DNA of 60,883 bases. Origin: Desertimonas flava. GTDB taxonomy: Bacteria; Actinomycetota; Acidimicrobiia; Acidimicrobiales; Ilumatobacteraceae. The stretch covers positions 1-60,883 of the forward strand of contig NZ_QKYK01000033.1 of assembly GCF_003426815.1 (NCBI RefSeq). The letters run 5' to 3'. Position 1 is the first letter of the stretch. Each line of letters starts with the position of its first letter. A program made the translations under genes and the position numbers. The notes under the pieces were generated by a model, which had not been told where the DNA came from, did no database searches, and saw only the letters and a program-made list of their open reading frames with translations. Positions 15,481 to 24,903 of this stretch are shown piece after piece.

Positions 15481-17769
15481 GTGGCAGGCAGCGTTCTCGG
15501 CAATCGGGTCATCCGCAAGGAAGATCCGAAGTTCATCACCACCGGAGGGGTCTACGTCGGCGACCTCCACGACGTGCCCGAGCTGGACGGCGCGGCGTAC
15601 GTCGCCTACGTGCGATCGTCGGTCGCCCACGGCATCGTCACGGCGATCGACGCCGACGAAGCCCGCTCGATGCCGGGGGTCATCGGCGTGTACACGGCGG
15701 CCGATCTCGGCCTGCAGCCCGACGCCGCCTCGTTCAACCCCGGCGTCGCCCGCCCGCTCCTCGCCAGTGAGCGGGTGCGGTTCGTCGGTGAGCCCGTCGC
15801 GGCCGTCGTCGCCGAAACGTTCGAGCAGGCCGCCGACGCCGTGTCGGCCGTCATCGTCGACTACGACGTGCTCGAGGCGTACGTGGACCCGGAGCAGGCG
15901 CTCACCGGGACGACGCTGCTCTACGAAGGGGCCGGCAGCAACGTCGTGATGGACACGACGGCGATGGGCATGCCCGACCTCAGTGGCGACGAGTACTTCG
16001 CCGACTGCGAGGTCGTCGTGGAGGGCCGGTTCGTCAACCAGCGCGTGGCGCCGTGCCCGCTGGAGACTCGCGCGGCCGCGGCGGCGTGGGTCGACGGACG
16101 CCTCGTGCAGTGGGTCTCCACCCAGCATGCCCAGGGGATCCGCGATCGCATCGCCGCGGTGAACGGCCTCGACGCCTCGGCGGTCAGAGTCATCACCCCC
16201 GATGTCGGCGGCGGCTTCGGCGCCAAGATCGGCGTCTATGCCGAGGAGGTCCTCCTCGGTGGGATCGCCACCGCCGCCGGGCGGCCGGTGCGCTGGACCG
16301 AGACCCGCAGCGAGTCGATGATGGCGCTCGGCCACGGCCGGGCCCAGATCCAGTACGTGAAGCTGGGGGGCCGCCGCGACGGTCGCGTCACGCACTATCA
16401 GCTGCGCGTCATCCAGGACTGCGGCGGCTTCATGGACATGGGGGCGATCCTCGCCCCGTTCATGACCCGCCCGATGGCGTCGGGCGTGTACGACATCGCC
16501 AACATCGAGTGCCGTACCACGTCGGTGCTCACCAACACGACGCCCACCGTCGCCTATCGCGGCGCCGGTCGGCCGGAGGCCACCGCCGCCATCGAGCGGG
16601 GCATGGATCTCTACGCCGCCGAGCTCGGCCTCGACCCGACCGAGGTGCGGCGCATCAACCTGATCGCCCCGTTCACCGAGCCCCACACCACTGTCATCGG
16701 GCAAACGTACGATGTCGGCGACTACGTCGGGGCCCTCGACCGGGCCCTCGCCGCCGTCGGCTACGACGAGCTGCGGGCCGACCAGCAACGACGCCGCGAC
16801 GCCGGCGACCCGGTGCAACTCGGCATCGGCGTGAGCGTCTACGTCGAGATCACCGGTGGTGTGCCGCCGTTCGGCGACAACGCACGCATCGACATCGCCG
16901 ACGACGGCACCGCCACGGTCTACACCGGCACGTCGCCGCACGGGCAGGGGCACGACACCGCCTTCTCGATGATCACGAGCGCCCGCACCGGCATCGACAT
17001 CCACGACATCCGTCTCGTGTGGGGCGACACCGATCTGGTGCCCACCGGCGGTGGCACGATGGGGTCTCGCTCGCTGCAGCAGGGCGGCGCGGCGGTTGAC
17101 AAGGCCGCCGGTGAACTCGTCGAAGCCGCCAAGGCCCTCGCCGCGACGGTGCTCGAGGCGGACGTCGCCGACATCGTGCTCGACGTCGACCGCGGGGCGT
17201 TCCACGTGGCCGGCACCCCCGCCGTCGCCACGTCGTGGGCCGAGCTCGCCGTGGCTGTGGCCGCCGACGGTGGTCGGCTCGGCGTCGACTCGCGGTTCGA
17301 CGCCGTCTCGCCGACGTTCCCGTTCGGGGCCCACGTCGCGGTCGTCGAGGTGGACACCGACACCGGCCGGGTGCGGCACGTCCGCCACGTGGCCGTCGAC
17401 GACGCCGGCACGATCATCAACCCGCTGCTGCTCGAGGGCCAGATCCACGGCGGCATCGCCCAGGGCACGGCCCAGGCGCTCCTCGAGGAGGTTCGCTTCG
17501 ACGACGACGGCAACCCCGTCACGTCGAATCTGGCCGACTACGCGATGGTGTCGGCCGCCGAGCTCCCGAGCTTCGAGGTCGTCGAGATGGAGACGCCGAC
17601 GCCGGTGAACCCGCTCGGAGCCAAGGGCGTCGGTGAATCGGGCACGATCGGATCGACGCCAGCGGTGCAGTCCGCGGTGGTCGACGCCGTGGCCCATCTC
17701 GGTGTGCGCCACATCGACATGCCGACCACCCCCGAACGGGTGTGGTCGGCCATCCGCGCCGTCTCCTGA
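15481..17769 (+). CDS. Molybdopterin hydroxylase large subunit (xanthine dehydrogenase / CoxL form II type)
   Basis: 762 residues from GTG 15481 (VAGSVLGNRVIRKED), preceded by GAAGGGGG. Aldehyde-oxidase-type a/b hammerhead domain first (to about residue 110), then the molybdenum-binding domain: GGGFGAKIGVYAEE near 240, AYRGAGRPEATAAIER near 358, GQGHDTAFSMIT near 480, and the catalytic Glu in GVGESGTIGSTPAV near 718. AYRGAGR in the active-site loop is the form II signature; true aerobic CO dehydrogenases carry a Cys there. Such subunits need medium (FAD) and small (2Fe-2S) partners, and neither is encoded next to it. Substrate unknown. Confidence 0.88.
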   Translation: MAGSVLGNRVIRKEDPKFITTGGVYVGDLHDVPELDGAAYVAYVRSSVAHGIVTAIDADEARSMPGVIGVYTAADLGLQPDAASFNPGVARPLLASERVRFVGEPVAAVVAETFEQAADAVSAVIVDYDVLEAYVDPEQALTGTTLLYEGAGSNVVMDTTAMGMPDLSGDEYFADCEVVVEGRFVNQRVAPCPLETRAAAAAWVDGRLVQWVSTQHAQGIRDRIAAVNGLDASAVRVITPDVGGGFGAKIGVYAEEVLLGGIATAAGRPVRWTETRSESMMALGHGRAQIQYVKLGGRRDGRVTHYQLRVIQDCGGFMDMGAILAPFMTRPMASGVYDIANIECRTTSVLTNTTPTVAYRGAGRPEATAAIERGMDLYAAELGLDPTEVRRINLIAPFTEPHTTVIGQTYDVGDYVGALDRALAAVGYDELRADQQRRRDAGDPVQLGIGVSVYVEITGGVPPFGDNARIDIADDGTATVYTGTSPHGQGHDTAFSMITSARTGIDIHDIRLVWGDTDLVPTGGGTMGSRSLQQGGAAVDKAAGELVEAAKALAATVLEADVADIVLDVDRGAFHVAGTPAVATSWAELAVAVAADGGRLGVDSRFDAVSPTFPFGAHVAVVEVDTDTGRVRHVRHVAVDDAGTIINPLLLEGQIHGGIAQGTAQALLEEVRFDDDGNPVTSNLADYAMVSAAELPSFEVVEMETPTPVNPLGAKGVGESGTIGSTPAVQSAVVDAVAHLGVRHIDMPTTPERVWSAIRAVS

Positions 17770-17782
17770 TACTCGCCGGACG

Positions 17783-17821
17783 GGCGGTAACAGATGGTGC
17801 CTGGCACCATCTGTTACCGCC
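17783..17821. repeat. 39-bp perfect palindrome between convergent genes
   Basis: A 19-bp arm (starting GGCGGTAACAGATGGTGCC) is followed by one central T and its exact reverse complement. It lies between the convergent hydroxylase and HAD genes. No T-tract follows either arm. It may act as a bidirectional terminator or be a mobile REP-like palindrome. Confidence 0.9.
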
Positions 17822-17840
17822 GTCGTCGGAACGCTCTGGT

Positions 17841-18497
17841 TCAGCCGAGGATGGTGCGAACCACGTCGGCCGGTGTCGCCGCGTGGGCGAACGGCGCGGC
17901 GGCCACGTGCTCGTCGAGCGTGCCGTAGCCCCAGCCGACGGTGATGCTGTCGATGCCGTGCTCGCGCGCACCATCGACGTCGTGGTGGCGGTCGCCGACC
18001 ATCACGACCGACGGCCCGGCATCGACCCCGAGAAGGTCGAGCGCCCGAGCGATGACGCCCGCCTTGTCGACGCGGCCGGTCTCGAGATCCGCGCCGGCGA
18101 TGGCGTCGAAGTAGTCGACGAGGCGGAGGTGCTCGACGATGCGCAGGGCGTTGTGCTCGGGCTTGGAGGTGGCCACCGCCATCACGAGGCCCGCCGTTCG
18201 GAGGGCGTCGAGCATCTCGACGACTCCGTCGAAGACGGCCGTGTCGAACAGGCCCGTCACCCCGTAGGTGTCCCGATAGCGAGCGGTGACGGCCTCGAGC
18301 CGATCGAGCGGCACGCCGATCGCCGGGAGTCCGATGGCGAAGGGCGGGCCGATCGCCGTACGGAGGAGCTCGGCCGACGGGATCGGCAATCCTTCGGCGG
18401 CCATCGCCGCGACGAGTGACGACACGATGCCTGGCTCGGACGCGGACAGCGTGCCGTCGAGGTCGAACAGAGCCACCTTGCGGACCGGCGCGGTCAT
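17841..18497 (-). CDS. HAD superfamily phosphatase, phosphoglycolate phosphatase-like
   Basis: 218 residues from ATG 18497 (MTAPVRKVALFDLDGTL). Subfamily IA HAD: FDLDGTLSASEPG near 10, ATSKPEHNALRIVEHL near 112 (motif II region), KAGVIARAL near 150 (motif III Lys) and VMVGDRHHDVDGARE near 168 (motif IV). Helical cap between residues 20 and 90. The closest known types are Gph/PGPase and PpaX; exact substrate cannot be told. Starts 8 nt after the stop of the small membrane protein gene and is probably in one operon with it. Confidence 0.88.
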   Translation of the reverse strand: MTAPVRKVALFDLDGTLSASEPGIVSSLVAAMAAEGLPIPSAELLRTAIGPPFAIGLPAIGVPLDRLEAVTARYRDTYGVTGLFDTAVFDGVVEMLDALRTAGLVMAVATSKPEHNALRIVEHLRLVDYFDAIAGADLETGRVDKAGVIARALDLLGVDAGPSVVMVGDRHHDVDGAREHGIDSITVGWGYGTLDEHVAAAPFAHAATPADVVRTILG

Positions 18498-18505
18498 CAG
18501 GGTCG

Positions 18506-18922
18506 TCAGCTGACGAGATCGACGACGTCGACGACGGCGAGCACCACGAGGAGGACCAGCACCGAGCCACCGAGGCCGGCGTACCACCAGCGCTTGGGGT
18601 GCTCGGAGCGGAAGAACCGGCGCATGCTCATCACGATGCAGACCGCCGCCACCGCGTTGACGGCGAGGCCGACGGCCGGCCCGATGCCGCTGGCCAGACC
18701 GACGGCGGGCAGGACGAACGGGAAGACCAGGTACATCAGGACGCAGCGGACGGCGGCGACCATGATCGACGTCTGGAAGGCCTTGCGGGCGCCTTCGGCC
18801 GTCCCCCGCGGCCCGTCGAGCGGGAGGCGCAGGAGCCGCAACATGAACCGGTCGGCGTTGGATCGGGGGGAGAGCGACGGCGCCGCAGCGCTGTCGAGCG
18901 GAGTGTCGGCGACGACTGCCAT
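18506..18922 (-). CDS. Small membrane protein of unknown function
   Basis: 138 residues from ATG 18922. A 45-residue cytoplasmic lead (SNADRFMLRLLRLPLDGPRG) is followed by three likely membrane helices: MVAAVRCVLMYLVFPFVLPA, GPAVGLAVNAVAAVCIVMSM and GSVLVLLVVLAVVDVVDLV. The loop RRFFRSEHPKRWWYAG is basic. I do not recognise a named family with certainty. A TAGCCT box lies 10 nt before the start. Divergent from otsA; upstream partner of the HAD phosphatase. Confidence 0.75.
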   Translation of the reverse strand: MAVVADTPLDSAAAPSLSPRSNADRFMLRLLRLPLDGPRGTAEGARKAFQTSIMVAAVRCVLMYLVFPFVLPAVGLASGIGPAVGLAVNAVAAVCIVMSMRRFFRSEHPKRWWYAGLGGSVLVLLVVLAVVDVVDLVS

Positions 18923-19009
18923 ACGTCGCCCCAGGCTATGGCATCGGCCCTCGGACCGCATAGTGGTGACCGATTCGGGATCGGACGCTGACCGCGCCAT
19001 CCTGTAGGG

Positions 19010-20482
19010 ATGAGTTCCGGTACTGATCCCGGTCTCGCCGGGCGACCCGCGACACAGCACCGGCGGCCGCTCGTCGTCGCAGCCAACCGTCTCCCGGTCA
19101 TGCGCACCGCCGACGGATCGTGGGCCCCGAGCCCCGGTGGCCTCGTCCGCGCCCTGCTGCCGATGCTGCGCGACTCGGGCGGGATGTGGGCCGGCTGGAC
19201 CGGGTCCGTCGACGATGCGCCCGAGCCGTTCAACCTCGACGGCGTCGATCTCCATCCCATCCCGCTGTCGCAGTCGGAGCACGACGACTACTACGAGGGC
19301 TTCTCCAACGACTCGCTGTGGCCGCTCTACCACGACGCGATGCGCGACCCGTCGTTCAAGGCCGAGCAGTGGGCGGCCTACGTCGCGGTCAACCAGCGCT
19401 TCGCCGAGACGCTCGTCGAGGTGGCCCCGCCGGACGCCGTGATCTGGGTCCACGACTACCACCTGCAGCTCGTGCCGAGCATGGTGCGACGCCTGCGACC
19501 CGATGCGCTCATCGGATTCTTCCTCCATGTGCCGTTCCCGCCGTGGGAGCTCTTCGCCCGTCTGCCGTGGCGGGACGAGATCATCGACGGACTGCTCGGC
19601 GCCGACCTGGTCGGCTTCCAACGGGCGATCGGGGCGAGCAACTTCGCGGCGATCGCCCAGCAGCTCAATGCCGACCTCGACGTCGAGGAAGCCGACGCCG
19701 ACGGCTTCACCATCACCCGCGCCGTCGAGGGTGGCGACGACACGGATCGCGACGGCGGGCACATCACCACGGCGGGGGTCTTTCCGATCTCGATCGACGT
19801 GGACGAGTTCGACCTGCTCGCCGCCGAGCGCAACGTCCGGCGGGCCGCCGCCGCGCTGCGGACCAGTCTCGGCAACCCCGAGGTGATCCTGCTCGGGGTC
19901 GACCGGCTCGACTACACGAAGGGGATCGGACTGCGCATGCGGGCCTTCCGGTCGCTGCTCGAAGACGGCACGCTCGACGCCGATCGTTGCGTGATGATCC
20001 AGGTGGCCACGCCAACCCGAGAGGCCGTCGAGCACTACCGCGACGAGCGGCACGAGATCGAGCGTCTCGTCGGCGAGATCAACGGGCGCTACTCGCGGAT
20101 CGGCCATCCGGTCCTGCACTACCTCTACCGGGGCCTACCGATCGAGCAGCTCGTCGCCCTGTACCTCGCCGCCGACGTGATGCTCGTCACCCCGCTACGC
20201 GACGGGATGAACCTCGTCGCCAAGGAGTACGTGGCCAGCCGCCGCGACGTCAACGGCGTGCTCGTGCTGTCCGAGTTCGCCGGGGCGGCCGACCAGCTGA
20301 TCGACGCCGTGCTCGTCAACCCCCACGACGAGCAGGCGCTCCGCGACGCGATCGCCACCGCCGTCGAGATGCACCACCCGGAACGAACGGCACGGATGGC
20401 CAAACTGCGCTCGGCGGTGGCCCGCAGCGACGTGCGCGGCTGGGCGGAACGGTTCCTGCGCGAGTTGGAGGCCGCCCGATGA
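19010..20482 (+). CDS. otsA: Trehalose-6-phosphate synthase (GT20)
   Basis: 490 residues. Joins UDP- or GDP-glucose to glucose 6-phosphate. N-terminal VVAANRLPV near 23, [13 protein letters not shown] near 41 (glycine loop), GGMWAGWTG near 58, [13 protein letters not shown] near 146, [13 protein letters not shown] near 170, [10 protein letters not shown] near 295 (the Arg/Lys pair that holds the nucleotide-sugar phosphate), and [16 protein letters not shown] near 395 (acidic DGMN and EY contacts). Followed after 16 nt by otsB, giving a complete OtsAB route for osmotic and desiccation stress. Confidence 0.96.
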   Translation: MSSGTDPGLAGRPATQHRRPLVVAANRLPVMRTADGSWAPSPGGLVRALLPMLRDSGGMWAGWTGSVDDAPEPFNLDGVDLHPIPLSQSEHDDYYEGFSNDSLWPLYHDAMRDPSFKAEQWAAYVAVNQRFAETLVEVAPPDAVIWVHDYHLQLVPSMVRRLRPDALIGFFLHVPFPPWELFARLPWRDEIIDGLLGADLVGFQRAIGASNFAAIAQQLNADLDVEEADADGFTITRAVEGGDDTDRDGGHITTAGVFPISIDVDEFDLLAAERNVRRAAAALRTSLGNPEVILLGVDRLDYTKGIGLRMRAFRSLLEDGTLDADRCVMIQVATPTREAVEHYRDERHEIERLVGEINGRYSRIGHPVLHYLYRGLPIEQLVALYLAADVMLVTPLRDGMNLVAKEYVASRRDVNGVLVLSEFAGAADQLIDAVLVNPHDEQALRDAIATAVEMHHPERTARMAKLRSAVARSDVRGWAERFLRELEAAR

Positions 20483-20498
20483 ACGGCAGGGCGGACCG

Positions 20499-21254
20499 GT
20501 GACGCCCGAGTACGACGATCCGGTCGAGGTCGCCGAGGCGGTGATGGCGCTGCCCGCTCCCCCGCTCGTCGGCTTCGACGTCGACGGCGTCCTCGCCCCG
20601 ATCGTCGCCCACGCTGCCGACGCCGCCCTGCTTCCCGGGGTGCTCGCCCGCCTGATCCAACTCGCCAAGCACGTCCCGGTGGCCGTCGTCTCCGGCCGGG
20701 CGGTCGCCGACCTCGCCCGGTTCGGTTTCCCGGCATCGATCATGGTGGCGGGCAGTCACGGCGCCGAGCGGCGCGGCCTCCCGCTGGTCCCCCTCACCCC
20801 CGTGGAGTCGACGCGGCTGTCGAGGTTGCGGTCACTGGCCGCCACCGCAGCCGACGAGGCCGGCCCCGGCGCCTGGGTGGAGCACAAGCCGACGGGCGTC
20901 GTGCTGCACATCCGCGAAAGCAATCCCGAGCGGGGCCAGGCCGCCGCCGATCGCCTCGTCGGGGTCGGCCGCCTCGTGGCAGGGGCCCAGGTGAAGCAGG
21001 GGCACGGTGTGGTCGAGTTGGTGGCCCGCCCGGCGAGCAAGGCGACGGCGATCCGCGCGATGTGGGACGAGTCGGGCGCGGCGTCGGTCTCCTACGTGGG
21101 CGACGACGTCACCGACGAGGACGTGTTCCGCTCGCTCACCCCCGTCGACCTGGGCATCCGCGTCGGCCCCGGCTCCACTGCAGCCACCCGCCGACTCGCC
21201 GACCCGACCGCTGTGACGGAATACCTTCGCGCCCTCGTCGACCGTCTCGGCTGA
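20499..21254 (+). CDS. otsB: Trehalose-6-phosphate phosphatase
   Basis: 251 residues from a GTG at 20499. HAD-IIB fold: [14 protein letters not shown] near residue 24 (DxDG; the second acidic residue of the usual DxDGT is kept and T is V), [14 protein letters not shown] near 62, GSHGAERRG near 85, and [16 protein letters not shown] near 196 (GDDxTDE signature). Dephosphorylates trehalose 6-phosphate to trehalose. Co-transcribed with otsA. Confidence 0.95.
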   Translation: MTPEYDDPVEVAEAVMALPAPPLVGFDVDGVLAPIVAHAADAALLPGVLARLIQLAKHVPVAVVSGRAVADLARFGFPASIMVAGSHGAERRGLPLVPLTPVESTRLSRLRSLAATAADEAGPGAWVEHKPTGVVLHIRESNPERGQAAADRLVGVGRLVAGAQVKQGHGVVELVARPASKATAIRAMWDESGAASVSYVGDDVTDEDVFRSLTPVDLGIRVGPGSTAATRRLADPTAVTEYLRALVDRLG

Positions 21255-21325
21255 GTGCAAGCGGCGGGGCCGTCTCGACCGACCCCGTCGGCGGACGACG
21301 CCGGCCGGGACCTCGGCCCCCGCCG

Positions 21326-21679
21326 TCAGGCCGGGCGGTCCCGCTTGGGCAGCTTGGCGACCACCGCGTCGTAGGACGCGTCGATGGCTTCTTCGATCTC
21401 GTCGTCGGGGATCGCCCCACCGATGCGCAGCGTGTTCCAGCCGGAACGCCCGATGTAGGCCGACGCGGATGCGTCGTCCGGGTAGCGCACGAGCCATTCG
21501 TCGGCCTCGTCCCGGTTGGCACCGGCCTTCACCCCGACCGACCGCCCGTCACCGATGAAGGCGAAGATCTTGCCCCGACCGGCCGGACCGACTTTGGCCA
21601 CGACGTCGCCGTCCCAGGGCTCGTCCTCCCAGGCCCCGGGTTTCGCCAGACAGTAGGCCAGGAGTCTCTTCGGCCTCAT
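21326..21679 (-). CDS. MmcQ/YjbR family protein
   Basis: 117 residues from ATG 21679; TACGCT lies 6 nt before it, indicating a leaderless transcript. Compact CyaY/YjbR-like double-wing fold: YCLAKPGAWEDEPW near residue 8 (the family pattern of substrate-side aromatic residues), KIFAFIG near 37, SVGVKA near 48, and NTLRIGGAIPDDEIEEAIDASYD near 79. Thought to bind DNA, but function is not established. Convergent with otsB. Confidence 0.85.
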   Translation of the reverse strand: MRPKRLLAYCLAKPGAWEDEPWDGDVVAKVGPAGRGKIFAFIGDGRSVGVKAGANRDEADEWLVRYPDDASASAYIGRSGWNTLRIGGAIPDDEIEEAIDASYDAVVAKLPKRDRPA

Positions 21680-21685
21680 CGTTCC

Positions 21686-21691
21686 AGCGTA
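21686..21691 (-). promoter_or_regulatory. -10 box of MmcQ/YjbR gene (leaderless)
   Basis: TACGCT on the minus strand, 6 nt before the ATG at 21679. Confidence 0.45.
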
Positions 21692-21740
21692 GGCACCGGC
21701 ATGGCACACCAAATCCGCTCGGGTTGCGTCATGACTCTGG

Positions 21741-21759
21741 TTAGGAGTACCTTACGTAA
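21741..21759 (+). promoter_or_regulatory. Possible IdeR/DtxR iron box before the Bfd-like gene
   Basis: TTAGGAGTACCTTACGTAA agrees with the 19-bp DtxR/IdeR consensus (TTAGGTTAGSCTAACCTAA) at 13 of 19 positions, including both outer ends. A TACCTT -10-like hexamer lies inside it, and it ends 3 nt before the start codon, so a bound repressor would block the promoter. Confidence 0.5.
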
Positions 21760-21762
21760 CCG

Positions 21763-21963
21763 ATGGCGTTGGTGTGCCTGTGCTACGGAGTCAACGAGCG
21801 ACGGATCGTGCGAGAGATCGACCAGGGCGCGCGCTCGATCGCCGACATCACCGAGCGCTGCCGCGCCGGCGGATGCTGCATGAGCTGCCACGACACGATC
21901 GACGAACTGATCGTCGAGCGGTCGAGCTGCCCGCTCCCCGGCGTCCGCGTCTCACTCGCCTGA
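21763..21963 (+). CDS. Bacterioferritin-associated ferredoxin-like (2Fe-2S) protein
   Basis: 66 residues. Cys pattern CLCYG at residues 5-7 and GGCCMSCHD near 37-42 fits the Bfd-like [2Fe-2S] domain (CxC plus CxxC). Bfd proteins reduce iron in bacterioferritin to release it. Iron regulation is supported by the iron-box-like sequence over its promoter. No ferritin gene lies in the window. The 3' end overlaps the convergent S9 peptidase gene by 12 nt. Confidence 0.85.
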   Translation: MALVCLCYGVNERRIVREIDQGARSIADITERCRAGGCCMSCHDTIDELIVERSSCPLPGVRVSLA

Positions 21964-23784
21964 CGAGCGGTCGTCCTCCGGCGGCACGAGACGGTCGAGA
22001 AAGGCCTCCACGAGCCGGTACTCGATCTGCTTCGACTCGGGGCGGCGGAACCCGTGCCCCTCGGCGTCGATGAGGTGCAACTCGATGCGGCCGCCGGTCT
22101 GTCTGATGCGCCGGGCCAGCGCGCAGCTCTGGTCGACCGGCACGACGGGGTCGTCCGTGCCGTGGAGGACCAGCAACGGCGACGCGATCCGATCGGCGTA
22201 CGACTGCGGCGACCGGTCCCAGTAGCGCTGCCGATCGGCGGCCGTGTCGTCGGGCCCCACCAGCGAGAGCTGATAGTGGGCCTCGAACCGGTGGCTGTGC
22301 TCGTTCAGATCGTGGATGTCGCTCACCGGGTAGAGAGCGACGCCGCCGGCGACCAGCCCGGCGTGCCGGCCGAGCACGCCGAGCACGGTGAGACCGCCGC
22401 TCGACCCGCCCATCACCACGGTTCGCGGCGGCGTCGATCGCCCGTCGGCATGCGCGTGCTCGAGCATCGTCGCCGTGTCCTCGACGTCGAGTACTCCCCA
22501 CCCGCCACGGAGCGCCTGTTGATAGCGGCGGCCATGCCCGGTGGAGCCTCGCGGATCGACGAGCAGCACATCCCAGCCGCGCGAACACCAGAACGCCACC
22601 CCGGGATTGAACGAGACGTCCCACTGCGCCGTCGGTCCGCCGTGGATCCACACGAGCAGACGACCACAGGGAGACGGCGAGGCGTACCGTCGAGCGTGGA
22701 GGACGGTCCCGTCGCCGTCCGGCACCTCGACCAAGTCGGGCTCGACCAACACCCACTCGTGGTCGGTCCAGCCGTCCGCCGGCCCGCGCGAGATCCGGCG
22801 ACGGGACCAGTCGCCGCTGTCGGACTCCTCGTACACCACGATCTCGGTGGGGGTGCGGGCCCCGGACCGGAGGGCCGCCACGCGCCGCCCCGCCCAGGAC
22901 AGCTGACCATGCACCGCCCGTCCGAGCGTGATCAGCTCACCGGTCGCCACGTCGGCGACGACGAGGCGACCGAAGCCCGCCTCGTTCCGGGTGAAGGCGA
23001 TGCGCCGGCCGTCGGGGGACGCGGCCCACGTGCGCTGGCCGGGGCCCCACGTCGGTCCGGCGTGCTCGAACGGCTCGGCGACGATCGGACGGTCGCCGAC
23101 CGACACGTTGAGCCAGCCGTCGACATCGGAGACAGCGACCGGCGCGCCGTCCGGCAGGAAACCGGGCTGCTGGATCGCGGCACCGTCGAGCCGCTCCACG
23201 GAGAGCGCACCCTCGATGCCGACCGGATGCGAGTAGCGCGCCGCGGCGTCCCAGGCCATGTCGGGCACGGACCACCCCTGAAACGTGACCGAGGCGCCGT
23301 CCGGAGCGAACACGGGATCGAAGGCAAAGTCGGGTCCGGCCGCCGCCGTCACGACGACGGGATCGCCGCCATCGAGCGAGGCGACGACGATGTCGCGCTG
23401 GTCGACCATGAACGCGACGCGGCGACCATCGGGGGACACCGCCGGCGCCTGCGCGCCCGTTCCGCACCAGACCGACTCGGGGTCGCCGCCCGACGTCGAG
23501 ACGCGCCAGATCGATCCGTCACTGCCGGCGAACACGAGACCCGAGGCATCAGGCAACCACGCGAAGGCCCCGCCGCCCATCCCCCGCCCCGCGGCAGGCG
23601 CGGGATCGGTGACGATCCGCGAACCGGACGATCCGTCGTCGTCGAGGTCGACGACGACGAACCGGGACCCGGCGGCGTCGCTCTCGACGTAGGCGAGCCA
23701 TCGTCCCGAGCTGTCGAGGCGCGGCTCCGTGAGCTGCCGCCCACCGGTCACGAGGTCGACGGGAACCGGTCGCGGCGAAGACAC
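21952..23784 (-). CDS. S9 family peptidase (prolyl oligopeptidase / acylaminoacyl peptidase type)
   Basis: 610 residues from GTG 23784, with TACGTT 7 nt before it (leaderless). The N-terminal 340 residues form a beta-propeller with PD40-like repeats ([34 protein letters not shown]). The C-terminal alpha/beta hydrolase has the nucleophile in [11 protein letters not shown], Asp in [11 protein letters not shown] and His in [11 protein letters not shown], a complete triad. No signal peptide, so cytosolic. It would cleave short peptides. Two such peptidases occur in this window; the other is at 58125. Confidence 0.92.
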   Translation of the reverse strand: MSSPRPVPVDLVTGGRQLTEPRLDSSGRWLAYVESDAAGSRFVVVDLDDDGSSGSRIVTDPAPAAGRGMGGGAFAWLPDASGLVFAGSDGSIWRVSTSGGDPESVWCGTGAQAPAVSPDGRRVAFMVDQRDIVVASLDGGDPVVVTAAAGPDFAFDPVFAPDGASVTFQGWSVPDMAWDAAARYSHPVGIEGALSVERLDGAAIQQPGFLPDGAPVAVSDVDGWLNVSVGDRPIVAEPFEHAGPTWGPGQRTWAASPDGRRIAFTRNEAGFGRLVVADVATGELITLGRAVHGQLSWAGRRVAALRSGARTPTEIVVYEESDSGDWSRRRISRGPADGWTDHEWVLVEPDLVEVPDGDGTVLHARRYASPSPCGRLLVWIHGGPTAQWDVSFNPGVAFWCSRGWDVLLVDPRGSTGHGRRYQQALRGGWGVLDVEDTATMLEHAHADGRSTPPRTVVMGGSSGGLTVLGVLGRHAGLVAGGVALYPVSDIHDLNEHSHRFEAHYQLSLVGPDDTAADRQRYWDRSPQSYADRIASPLLVLHGTDDPVVPVDQSCALARRIRQTGGRIELHLIDAEGHGFRRPESKQIEYRLVEAFLDRLVPPEDDRSSGE

Positions 23785-23791
23785 CCGGTCG

Positions 23792-23797
23792 AACGTA
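23792..23797 (-). promoter_or_regulatory. -10 box of S9 peptidase gene (leaderless)
   Basis: TACGTT on the minus strand, 7 nt before the GTG at 23784. Confidence 0.45.
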
Positions 23798-23867
23798 GCG
23801 CCGGTGGCGGACGCCGAGCAGCCGGTCGAGGGCCGGTCCCCCATTCGGCCACGGCGCGCCCGTTGCC

Positions 23868-23873
23868 TAGTCT
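23868..23873 (+). promoter_or_regulatory. -10 box of glpX (leaderless)
   Basis: TAGTCT, 7 nt before the GTG at 23881. Nothing resembling a ribosome site lies between them. Confidence 0.5.
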
Positions 23874-23880
23874 GGATCCC

Positions 23881-24903
23881 GTGCCTGACGAGACGACCCC
23901 CGCCAGCAGCGGCCCCTCCATTCCCCCCGACCGCAACCTGGCCATGGAGTTGGTGCGGGTCACCGAGGCCGCAGCCCTGGCCGCAGCCCGATGGATCGGC
24001 CGGGGCGACAAGAACGGCGCCGACGGGGCGGCGGTCACCGCGATGCGCACCGTGCTGTCGACCGTGACGATGGATGGCGTCGTCGTGATCGGCGAGGGCG
24101 AGAAGGACGACGCGCCGATGTTGTTCAACGGCGAGCGCGTCGGCGACGGGACCCCTCCACTGGTCGACGTCGCCGTCGACCCCATCGACGGGACCCGCCT
24201 CACCGCCGAGGGCCGGACCAATGCGCTGTCGGTCATCGCCGTGAGCGAACGCGGATCGATGTTCGACCCCGGCCCGTCGTTCTACATGCGCAAGATCGCC
24301 GTCGGTCCCAGCGCCGTGGGCGCCATCGACATCACGGCCACCCCGACGCAGAACCTGCGCTGGATCGCCAAGGCCAAGGGTGAGGACGTCCGCGACCTCA
24401 CGGCCGTGATCCTCGACCGGCCGCGGCACGCCGAGCTCATCGAGGAGGTCCGAGCGTCCGGGGCGCGGATCCGGCTCATCCGCGACGGCGATGTCTACGG
24501 TGCGTTGGCCACCACGTGGCCGCAGGCGGGCGTCGACGTGTTGTTCGGCATCGGCGGGACGCCCGAGGGCGTCGTCGCCGCCGCCGCGCTCAAGTGCATG
24601 GGCGGCGAGATCCAGGGTCAGCTGTGGCCGGAGGACGACGACGAGCGGGCCCAGCTCGCCGAGATCGGGCTGAGTGCCGACACGGTCTTGACCACCGACG
24701 ACCTCGTGAAGGGTGACAACTGTTTCTTCGCCGCCACCGGCATCACCGACGGGCCGCTGCTCGGCGGCGTGCGCGTCGAGTCTCGGGTCGTGCGGACGCA
24801 GAGCATCGTGATGCGGTCACGATCGGGAACGGTTCGCGTCGTCGACGCCACGCATCACATCGAGAAGATGAACACCCTCCTCGACTCGAACACGTCGACG
24901 TGA
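23881..24903 (+). CDS. glpX: Fructose-1,6-bisphosphatase class II
   Basis: 340 residues from GTG 23881. Catalyses the fructose 1,6-bisphosphate to fructose 6-phosphate step of gluconeogenesis; GlpX is the main form in actinobacteria. Motifs: [19 protein letters not shown] near residue 33 (metal Asp), [13 protein letters not shown] near 70, [17 protein letters not shown] near 95 (metal site of the Li-sensitive phosphatase fold), [18 protein letters not shown] near 222, and [18 protein letters not shown] near 275. The pirin gene overlaps its stop by 4 nt. Confidence 0.96.
   Translation: MPDETTPASSGPSIPPDRNLAMELVRVTEAAALAAARWIGRGDKNGADGAAVTAMRTVLSTVTMDGVVVIGEGEKDDAPMLFNGERVGDGTPPLVDVAVDPIDGTRLTAEGRTNALSVIAVSERGSMFDPGPSFYMRKIAVGPSAVGAIDITATPTQNLRWIAKAKGEDVRDLTAVILDRPRHAELIEEVRASGARIRLIRDGDVYGALATTWPQAGVDVLFGIGGTPEGVVAAAALKCMGGEIQGQLWPEDDDERAQLAEIGLSADTVLTTDDLVKGDNCFFAATGITDGPLLGGVRVESRVVRTQSIVMRSRSGTVRVVDATHHIEKMNTLLDSNTST

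Noticed and set aside
15355-18570. 1071-codon open frame on the minus strand opposite the molybdenum hydroxylase gene
   Set aside because: Composition is Arg/Gly/His/Asp-rich with no family motif, typical of an antisense shadow in GC-rich DNA. The plus-strand gene has full domain support.
22054-23880. Plus-strand frame extending glpX upstream to 949 codons
   Set aside because: The upstream part mirrors the S9 peptidase on the other strand; GlpX homology begins only near 23881.
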